Below, piece by piece: positions 24,309 through 32,600 of a stretch of 64,000 bases of DNA. The notes under the pieces are model-generated. The model was not told where the DNA came from, did not search any database, and saw only the letters and a list, made by a program, of their open reading frames with translations. Position 1 is the first letter of the stretch. Every line of letters starts with the position of its first letter. Position numbers and translations under genes: made by a program. This stretch comes from Fibrobacteria bacterium (lineage in GTDB: Bacteria > Fibrobacterota > Fibrobacteria > UBA11236), in the NCBI GenBank assembly GCA_025360005.1, contig JANYDA010000001.1, forward strand, positions 23,144 to 87,143. Reading direction: 5' to 3'.

Positions 24309-26297
24309 ATGTTACCTTCCCTATACAAGGCAGCCCTTTTCCAAGCCCTGGCGATAGGCCTGGCAGGCTGGTTGCCCGCCGCCGCGCTTACCGGCGCGGA
24401 CTCGGCCGGCACGGGCGCCGGCGATGCCGGCATCCAGAAAACCCTAGACAACATCCTGGCCAAGGAAGGGATTTCCATGGGCGGGGCCTTCCGGTCCCAG
24501 TACCTGCATTCATCCATCTCCGGTCCTTCCACGGTGGATACGCGCCGCTCGGAAGAAGGCGTGGAATATACCTCGGTGGATTTCGACATCCGCGCTCGGC
24601 CCAACACCGCCACGCAAGGCCGCCTGATCGTGCGCATGCACCAGGATTGGCGCAACTTCTTCTCCGATATCGGCAATCCCATCAATACCCGCTGGATCAG
24701 CATCGACGGGAACATGAAGGGGATGTACCGCTACAACGCGGGGGACTACAAGCAGAAATACAGCCCGCTGACCCTGTATACGGCGGAACCCGATGTAATG
24801 TACGAACCGACCATCTTCGCCTCGGACCGCCAGGAGGCCATGGACGAGGCCTTTGTGGGCGGTCACGAGCGCCTTCTCCAGGGCGTGAACCTGAACTTCG
24901 ACGCTGCCTTGGATCGGGGATCGAATCCCCTGTTGCGCGAAATCCACTTCAACCTGATGGGCTCGCGCCTGCGCAACGTGGACATCAGCATCCAGAACGG
25001 CAACAAGACAACGGACAATGTGGAAGCCGCCAACGCGGAAAAATACCTGGCCGCTTCCAACTTGGATTTGACGCTTCCCGTGGGAGCCTCCCTGGGCGGC
25101 AGCTACCTGCTCATCTTCGATAAGAAGGGAAGCTTCGCGTCCACGGGCGGGAACCCGGATACCGCTGCGCAATGGACCTCGATAGTCGCGGGAAGGGCGG
25201 GTTATGATCTGGCCACCTTGACCGGCGCCAAGGATTGGAACATCGGCATCTCGGCGGAATACGCCATGTCCAAGGACGATACCAATTGGTTCGCGGCCCC
25301 GAACGATTCGGCGCTGACCAAAAGCACCATCGACGGCTCCGCCTTGCTGGCCCGCCTGTACGGCAGTTGGAAGCCGGGTAGGGCCTTCGGCGTGAAGGTT
25401 GGCGTCAACTACCTTAAGAACGAAGCCAATTACCGCAACGAGCTGGCGCAAAGCCCCGTTTTCATCGGCGAACGGATCCTGAATATCGAGAACGATTCCA
25501 CCCCGTTGCTGCGGCGCACGGACGACGTGCGCACCCGCAATTACTCCACCTTCGACGCCATGTACCAGCACGTCTTCAAATTCTCCCCTTCCGCGGCGAC
25601 CAATCTCTGGCAGAAGGCGCCCTTTTCCAAAAATGCCTACAACAGTTCCATCATGACGCAAGGGGAAATGGCCGCCTTCGCCGCCTTGCGGGCGGATACC
25701 GCCTTGCAGTTGATCATGCCCTTTGGCCCGGCGACGCCCAATCGCGGCGGCATCCAATCCGACGTCACCTTGTCCTTTCTGGACGATCGCATCGAGGCGC
25801 AGGCCCTGTTCGCAAGCCTGGAAAACGTGACCGGGGTGAAGGTCGATTCGGTCCGCGCGCTGCCCGTCACCAAGTTCGCCCAGATGGGAGGAGGCCTGAA
25901 AATCGAAGCGGGCGCGCTCATCGGGCTCAGCCTGCCGTTCACGCTCTCCGGCAGCTTTATCCGCTCCAGCGCCGAAAACGGCGGCATCGCGGCGGATACC
26001 TCGCATCCTTCTCTCAAGGTCACCAGCGATTTCATCAACGCCGGCATGCAGTATTCGTTCTGGAAGCGCTTCGCCCTGCTGGGCGGTTACCAGAAAATCG
26101 AAAACACCATCAATCATGGTGGTACGGAGGCCAAGCAGACCCAGATCCATTACGCCGGCGGACTGGACTATAAGGTCGCCGCGGGCGCGCATTTGCTGTT
26201 TTCCCTGGGGCGCGTCTCGGTGGATAATCCCGCCGGTCCCGTGGATACGGACTTCTCCCAATTGCAAACCGACCTTTTCCTGACCGTCCATTTCTGA
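24309..26297 (+). CDS. Second predicted outer-membrane barrel protein
   Basis: About 662 residues. The signal peptide (ALFQALAIGLAGWLPAAALT) is followed by a Gly/Ala-rich linker, a short helix (IQKTLDNILAKEGISMGG) and then strands through to a C-terminal LFLTVHF, again a barrel-type terminal Phe. The early segment EYTSVDFDIRARPNTATQGR and LIVRMHQDWRNFF is similar in pattern to the opening of the preceding protein (strands over N-rich turns, RLxxxMxx), so the two may be distant paralogues. The start is the ATG with AGGAG a few bases upstream. The family is not recognised. It is 11 bases after the first barrel gene and 16 before the GH gene, so all three are probably co-transcribed. Confidence 0.62.
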   Translation: MLPSLYKAALFQALAIGLAGWLPAAALTGADSAGTGAGDAGIQKTLDNILAKEGISMGGAFRSQYLHSSISGPSTVDTRRSEEGVEYTSVDFDIRARPNTATQGRLIVRMHQDWRNFFSDIGNPINTRWISIDGNMKGMYRYNAGDYKQKYSPLTLYTAEPDVMYEPTIFASDRQEAMDEAFVGGHERLLQGVNLNFDAALDRGSNPLLREIHFNLMGSRLRNVDISIQNGNKTTDNVEAANAEKYLAASNLDLTLPVGASLGGSYLLIFDKKGSFASTGGNPDTAAQWTSIVAGRAGYDLATLTGAKDWNIGISAEYAMSKDDTNWFAAPNDSALTKSTIDGSALLARLYGSWKPGRAFGVKVGVNYLKNEANYRNELAQSPVFIGERILNIENDSTPLLRRTDDVRTRNYSTFDAMYQHVFKFSPSAATNLWQKAPFSKNAYNSSIMTQGEMAAFAALRADTALQLIMPFGPATPNRGGIQSDVTLSFLDDRIEAQALFASLENVTGVKVDSVRALPVTKFAQMGGGLKIEAGALIGLSLPFTLSGSFIRSSAENGGIAADTSHPSLKVTSDFINAGMQYSFWKRFALLGGYQKIENTINHGGTEAKQTQIHYAGGLDYKVAAGAHLLFSLGRVSVDNPAGPVDTDFSQLQTDLFLTVHF

Positions 26298-26313
26298 ACC
26301 GCAGGGAGATGCC

Positions 26314-29300
26314 GTGGCAGCCGTGAATCCGATCCGAAATACCAGCCGCGTTTACGAACTAACCGGACTAACCGGGCTAGCCGCACGATCGGGAAAGGCC
26401 GCAAAAAACGGCCTGGCCGGCGCCGTCGCTGCCGCCGCGATGGCTTTGCTATGCGGCTGCGCGCTCCAATTCAAGCCGCTGCCTTCGGCCTCCGCCGCGG
26501 GCGGGGACGGCGTCTCCCATGGAGATCCGCGCACGGTGGCGCGCTTCTTCGACGACGATTTCGTGGCGGGAGGCTACCAGTATACCTATCCGGACGCGGC
26601 CAAGATCTTCATTCCGGAGGAATCCGGGCATGAGAGCGAAGTGTCCCTGCAATTCGATCTGGTCGCCAATGATTATTCCGGCGGATCGGTATGCCTCTAC
26701 AACCTGATGTACGATCTGACGCCGTACTATTCCCGCGGGGCTTTGCAATTCTGGATCAAGGGCGCGCGCGGCGGCGAAATCGCCTGGGTGGCCCTGGTCG
26801 ATGACGAGAACCGCGACAGCAAGAAAACCGTGGTGCGCCTGCCCTTGAACGATCTGGGAGGCATCGGCAACGAGTGGAAACTGGTGAGCATCCCCTTGGC
26901 CAAGTTCGGCCGCAAGGGCGTGTATTGGGACGCCAAGAAACGCATCGAAGTGCCCAACGCTTTCGACTGGAACGCGGTGACGGAATTCCGCATCGAAATC
27001 AAGAAAGCGGAAAACCCCTCCTTCCGGGTCTGGGTCGACGACATCAAGGTGCTCCGCGACGTGTTCGACGCGGCCGAAGAGAAGCCGACCGACGACTGGC
27101 AGGATAAGCAGGAAACCATCCCCATGCCCGTGACGCAAGCCAATCACGGCAAGGTGCTGCATACTTTGTTCCAGGATGCCTTGCCGGAAGGCGGCTTCAC
27201 CTATCTTTACGGCGGCAAGACCGCGGCGAAGGTGCAACCGGGGCCCAAGCCGGAGCAAGGCGTATTGGCTTCCTACCTGGACGGCAATGAATATTCCGGC
27301 GTGACGCTGGCGCTGGGCGAAGGCAAGAACATCGATCTGCGCAATCCCCGCTCCGCCCGCGGAGCCCTTTGTTTCTGGGCCAAAGCCGCGCCCGGCGTGC
27401 GCAGCATCTACGTAGGCCTGCTGGACAGCCGCCCGGACGGCATCAAGGTACAGACCAAACAGGTGCTGGGAGACTACGGCCCCGTCGACACGGTGTGGAA
27501 TTATTTCCAGATCCCTCTCAAGAAATTCGGCGCCACCGGCTTGTATTGGGACGCCGGTAAGATGGCGGAGATTTCCGCGGCCATGAAATGGGACCAGATC
27601 AACGAAGTGCGTTTCTCGGAGAACAAGGACGAGAATAAAACGCCGGCGGGACAGCCGATTTCATTTTACGCCAAGGACATCGTGATCACCGATGACATCC
27701 CCGGATACGTGGATCCGGACGAATACTGGACCTCATTCAAATCCTCCGAGCCGGACATGCTTTTGCACGATTTCGAAGCGGGTGCGCAAGGCTGGGAAAG
27801 CGGCAAGGGTCCCAAGTCGGAAGTGGCTTTCGCCGTGGATGCCCTGAAGGGTATTCCGGGCAAATCCCTGGCCATCACCTATCGCCTGGCCGATTGGTGC
27901 GACGTACTCTACCGTTACGATACCAACGCCAGCCCGGCGCGCATGCGCGATTGGACCAAGCATTACGGCATCCGCGTTTCCATCTATACGCCTAAGGCCT
28001 TCCAAGGGGTGACCATCCAGGTGCATGACGCCGGCAACGAAGTGTTCGTGGCCAATACCGGCGCCACTCGCGGCTGGAACGACATCCTGGTGCCCTTCCG
28101 AAACTTCGTCAAGTTCCCGTATTACCAGCCGCCGGACGCGGTCCAGAACGGAAAATTCGATCTGGGCGCCGTGCGCGTGCTGGACTTCAAGCCCGCCGGG
28201 GACGGCACCAGCGGCTCCTTCCGCGTGGACAACGTGGCGCTGACCAATATGCGCGAGGCGCCCAAGCATGTTGCGCCCGCGCGCCGCGAATTCAAGGTCG
28301 CCGGAGACTTCAACAAAACCGTCACGGCCAAGATCAACGATGGCCTGTTCGGCATCAACGCCGCGTTGTGGGACGGGGATTTACTGAATTCCAGGACCAA
28401 GGACTACGTCAAAGCGGTGAAGCATCAAGTGGTGCGCTATCCGGGCGGCTTACGCGCCGATGATGATCATTGGAAGCAGGTATTGGATAAAAAAGACGGA
28501 CTGGTGGACACGGATGAATTCCTGGCCTGGCTGCAGGAGACCGGCAACGAAGGCATGTTCACGGTCAATTTCGGAAAAGGAACCCCGCAAGAGGCCGCCG
28601 ATTGGGTGCGCTATGTGAACGTCACCAAGCATGCGCATGTGCAGTTGTGGGAAGTGGGCAATGAACTCTACGGCGATTGGCATCCCCAGCATACCACGGG
28701 CGATGACTACGGCAAGCGCGCCGCCGAATTCATCCAGGCCATGAAGGCGGCCGACCCGACCATCAAGGTGGCCGTGGTGGGCGTGTTGGACGGCGAGTGG
28801 AACAAGCAGGTCCTCAACTCCACCAAGGATTTGGCCGATGCCCTCATCATCCACCATTATCCCCAGCACAGCGGCGAAGAGAACGACCAGGCCTTGCTGG
28901 CCTCGCCGCAAAGCCTGGACGAGATTATTCCCAGCGTGCGCAAGCAGATCAAGGAATACGGGACTCCGGGCAAGAGCTACGGAATCTGGCTGACGGAATG
29001 GAACTCCGTGGACTTCAAACCCGGACCGCAAACCCTGTCGCTGGCAAACGGCCTGTTCGCGGCGGACTACCTGGGCATGCTGGCCAAGCACAACATCGAT
29101 CAGGCGGACTACTGGGACATACACAACAACCTTACCGAGCAAGGCGGCGACTACGGCTACCTGTCCCGCTCCGGCGCCGCCGACGGCGATCTGGTTCCGC
29201 GCCCCTCCTACCACGCTTTCAAGCTGGCGAGCGAAGCCCTGCGCGGCCGGATGGCTGAATGCAAGGTGCTGGGCGACGAAAGCGATGTCACTTGCTACCT

Positions 29301-29529
29301 GACGGAAAGGCCGGGCGGAGGCAAGTCCATCCTTCTCATCAACAAGCATCCGGTGACGGAAGCGGTGGTAACCTTGGCGATACCCGGTTTCAAAGGGGCC
29401 GGCACATTGAAAAAGTTGGATGCTTCCGATGCCAAACCGGGCCCCGGCCAAGGCGAACGCGTGAACCTCTCCGAAACCATGAAGGTGACTTTGCCCGCGT
29501 ATTCCGCGGTCGCAATTTTCCAAAACTGA
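26314..29529 (+). CDS. Multi-domain lipoprotein glycoside hydrolase, GH51-like (arabinofuranosidase/endoglucanase clan GH-A)
   Basis: A 1071-residue protein from a GTG start with AGGGAG upstream. A long n-region leads to a lipobox ending at Cys49 (LLCGC). Residues about 75-260 and 285-470 are two related beta-sandwich modules with a common pattern (ALQFWIKGA or ALCFWAKAA; VSIPLAKFGRKGVYWDA or FQIPLKKFGATGLYWDA), resembling carbohydrate-binding family 11. A third sandwich (about 485-650) differs. The catalytic barrel follows: RYPGGLRADDDHWK, acid/base Glu784 in WEVGNELYGDW, HHYPQHSGEEN, and nucleophile Glu895 in WLTEWNS. The PGG and TEWN features resemble GH51, but GH39, GH44 and GH30 relatives cannot be excluded by eye. 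A C-terminal beta domain ends the chain. Probably cell-surface; closes the uptake operon. Confidence 0.8.
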   Translation: MAAVNPIRNTSRVYELTGLTGLAARSGKAAKNGLAGAVAAAAMALLCGCALQFKPLPSASAAGGDGVSHGDPRTVARFFDDDFVAGGYQYTYPDAAKIFIPEESGHESEVSLQFDLVANDYSGGSVCLYNLMYDLTPYYSRGALQFWIKGARGGEIAWVALVDDENRDSKKTVVRLPLNDLGGIGNEWKLVSIPLAKFGRKGVYWDAKKRIEVPNAFDWNAVTEFRIEIKKAENPSFRVWVDDIKVLRDVFDAAEEKPTDDWQDKQETIPMPVTQANHGKVLHTLFQDALPEGGFTYLYGGKTAAKVQPGPKPEQGVLASYLDGNEYSGVTLALGEGKNIDLRNPRSARGALCFWAKAAPGVRSIYVGLLDSRPDGIKVQTKQVLGDYGPVDTVWNYFQIPLKKFGATGLYWDAGKMAEISAAMKWDQINEVRFSENKDENKTPAGQPISFYAKDIVITDDIPGYVDPDEYWTSFKSSEPDMLLHDFEAGAQGWESGKGPKSEVAFAVDALKGIPGKSLAITYRLADWCDVLYRYDTNASPARMRDWTKHYGIRVSIYTPKAFQGVTIQVHDAGNEVFVANTGATRGWNDILVPFRNFVKFPYYQPPDAVQNGKFDLGAVRVLDFKPAGDGTSGSFRVDNVALTNMREAPKHVAPARREFKVAGDFNKTVTAKINDGLFGINAALWDGDLLNSRTKDYVKAVKHQVVRYPGGLRADDDHWKQVLDKKDGLVDTDEFLAWLQETGNEGMFTVNFGKGTPQEAADWVRYVNVTKHAHVQLWEVGNELYGDWHPQHTTGDDYGKRAAEFIQAMKAADPTIKVAVVGVLDGEWNKQVLNSTKDLADALIIHHYPQHSGEENDQALLASPQSLDEIIPSVRKQIKEYGTPGKSYGIWLTEWNSVDFKPGPQTLSLANGLFAADYLGMLAKHNIDQADYWDIHNNLTEQGGDYGYLSRSGAADGDLVPRPSYHAFKLASEALRGRMAECKVLGDESDVTCYLTERPGGGKSILLINKHPVTEAVVTLAIPGFKGAGTLKKLDASDAKPGPGQGERVNLSETMKVTLPAYSAVAIFQN

Positions 29530-29535
29530 CCTTCG

Positions 29536-29611
29536 CCGGGCCCGTCAAGATGGGGGCCCGGAAAACGGCTTGGGTTATTAGACGGGAACGGCTTGGGAGC
29601 GGGCCGTTTTT
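29536..29611 (+). terminator. Paired hairpins with terminator after the GH51-like gene
   Basis: First, a perfect 8-bp stem CCGGGCCC/GGGCCCGG (29536-29543 with 29554-29561) around a 10-base loop. Second, AACGGC/GCCGTT (29587-29592 with 29603-29608) followed by TTTTT at 29607-29611. The second fits an intrinsic terminator. Both sit in the 157-base gap before the large GH9 gene, so the cellulase genes that follow likely have their own promoter. Confidence 0.6.
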
Positions 29612-29686
29612 ACGGCCTTTCCGTGAACCCGGATCGCTTGGCTACATACTAATCCCACTGACCCCGATTCCCAAGAAAGACCGAAT

Positions 29687-32600
29687 ATGGGTTCTTTGAA
29701 ACGATCGGGGCGGCGGATCCCCATGCGAAGCATTCTTGCGGCCCTGGCCCTGGTTTTTTCCCCGGTGCTCCTGCGCGCGCAAGTGAATGTCGACAAGACC
29801 TGCGCGGCCTGCTCGCGCCTCAAGAACGACTCCCTTAATATCCAGGTAAGGAAAATCCGCCTCAACCAGGTCGGCTACCTGCCCCAGGACCAGAACAAGG
29901 CCGCCTTCATCGCCAACCCCGTGGGCACCTCTTTCGACGTGGTGACCGCGGGAACCGGCCAAGTGGTATTCACCGGGGCCCTAAAGGATGTGGGCAGCCA
30001 GACCGAAGGCGCCATCGACATATTCACCTATTACAATTCCATCACCCCGCTGGTGGATTTGCACCGGCCCGCGGCCAATGAACACCTGTACCGGGCGGAC
30101 TTCTCGGCCTATAAGACCCCGGGGAATTATCTCCTCAAATGCGGTGCCGACACTTCCGCGCATTTCGAGATCGATCCCAAGGTTTACAACTTCGTGTTCG
30201 AGACCACCATGAAATTCTTCGGCGCCCAGCGCTGCGGCAAGACCGACAGTTGGCTGCACGCCGCCTGCCATCTCAAGGACGGCGATTTCCTGGGCGCGAA
30301 ATATTCCGGCGCCCTCTCGGGCGGATGGCACGATTGCGGCGATCATATCAAGGTCGGGGAAACCACCGCCTACGCAGCCGTGGTCTTGGGGATGACCTAC
30401 GCCTTCTGGCCGGATAAGGCCGAGGACTTCTACGGAAAGTCCTATAACGATACGCTTCCCTTCGGCACGGACGGCGTGCCCGACGTGCTGTACGAATCCA
30501 AGATCGGCGCCGACTATATCCTCAAGCTGTACAACGTGAGCAAAGAACTGGGGATGATCGAAAAGCACAACATGTTCCACAGCATCATCGACGGCGAGGA
30601 CCACTCCTACTGGGACGTTCCCGAACATCAGGATGCCGCGCCCCACAGCAAAGGCGGCCCTCCGCGCACGCCCCGGGACGGCATCGGATCCGACGTGGCG
30701 GGCATGTACGCTGCCGCGCTGGCCTTCTTCTCCAAGAGCTGGGAGCCATTCGATCCGGCCTATGCCAAAGCCTGCCTCCTGGCCTCCAAGGACATGTATG
30801 ACAACCTGGTTATCAACCGGCGCGGCACCCCCACCCTCAACGAGCAGGGCTTCTACACCGCCGGATCCGGGCCGCAAGTGGACGATGAGGCGTTGGCTGC
30901 CTTCGCATTGTGGTATGCCACCAAGGATCCCCGCTACCGCAAGGACTTGTTGGAAGACCCGGCCATGGGCGCCAATCCCCTGAGCATGTACAACCAAGGC
31001 ACCTTCCCCACCGGCCTCTTGGCCAACAAGAACAGCGTTCCTTTCCACGCGGGAGGATGGCCCACCGATTTCCAGAACACGCATGCTTACACGCTGTTCG
31101 GATTGGTGAAGCTGATCCTGGACAAGCCGGATGTCGCGGCCGCCTACGGTCTCACAGCCGCTACGGCCGATTCGCTGAAACAGGACGCCATCGCGGCCCT
31201 GAAATACTCCATCAAGGTGGCCAGCGGAGGCGCCGCCAAGTTCGGCGACATCAACGCCAATGAACCTTACCACGACCTCTTCTCGGAAAAGTGGGGCTAC
31301 AACCGGTACAACATGGGCGTGGTCCTGGAGCTCTTCCTCTATTGGGATCTGACCCATGATCAGAACTATTACAACATCGGATTGGACAATCTCAACTATG
31401 TGCTGGGGATGAACCCCTGGGACATCAGCTTCATCATGGGCGCGGGCGAGAAGAACCTCCAGCATCCCCACAACCGGGCGTCAAACCCGGAAGGCTATAA
31501 TGCCGGCGGTTTCCCCTATCCCTACCGCTCTCCCAAAGGGGCCTTGATGGGAGGCAGCAAGCCCACCGATCCGCTGCGGGACTTCTGGCTGGAATACGAC
31601 AACACGGAAACCTGCATCGACTTCTCCGCGCAAATCCTGATGCCCACCCAGATCCTGGCCGCGAACCTGCCGCCGGATACGGAGGGACCCAAGTTCCGCT
31701 CCGTAAACATCTTCCCGGAGGAACGTAGCGCGCTGGTTACCTGGACCACGGATGAGATCTCCCGCGACACGGTTTTCCTGCTGGATTCCCCGGGCGGAAA
31801 GCTGTTGCAAACCCTGCCCGCGGCGCAATTGGCGCGCAACAAGCAGGTGGACATCCAGGGCTTGACGCCCAACACCACCTACTACATCTACTTCGCCGGT
31901 ATCGACGTGCGCCGCAACTACACGGTGGATATGAACAACGGCGCCTTTTGGAAGTTCACCACCAAGACCTCCACGGTGGCGGCAGCCATCACCGACGTCA
32001 AGGTCTGCAACGAGACCCATGAGTCCGCGCTGGTGACCTGGTGGACCAAGAACGGCTACTATCCCAGCGAAGTGGACTACGGAAAGACCACGGCATTGGG
32101 CCTTACCCAGTCTCCCGACGATGCGGGCATCCCCACCCTGTTCCATCGTGTTACCCTGAAGGATCTGGAAGCGGCCACGCCGTATTTTTTCCAGGCCGTC
32201 TCGGGCGCAAGCAAGGACGATAACGGGGGCAAGGACTACCAATTCTCCACCACCCAGGTGCTCGTCAACTATACCGTGCGCATCAAGCCCACCAACAAGG
32301 CTTCCGGAGGCAAGAGCACGCATTTCTACATCGACGTGGCCAACAACGAAAGCAAACCTTATTTCGGCTTGGAGATGCGATACTATTTCACCGCCGATGC
32401 CACCGCCGCCGCAGGCTTGATCGCCACCGGGTACGACAACCAGATATTCGACGTAGGCGGGAACGCGCACCAGTTGGCGGTGGGTTCCACCATAATATTC
32501 GGCGCCGCCAAGCAGGTTTCCGGCATGGCCGACCAATGGTATTTCCCCATCACCCTGAACGATACCCTGCCCGTGGCCGGCCGGGCCCGCTTCGAGCTCC

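Noticed and set aside
21799..26291. Long open frames on the minus strand opposite the two barrel genes
   Set aside because: Compositional shadows: no start site, no domain, His/Gly/Val-rich translation; the plus-strand proteins have signal peptides and barrel features.
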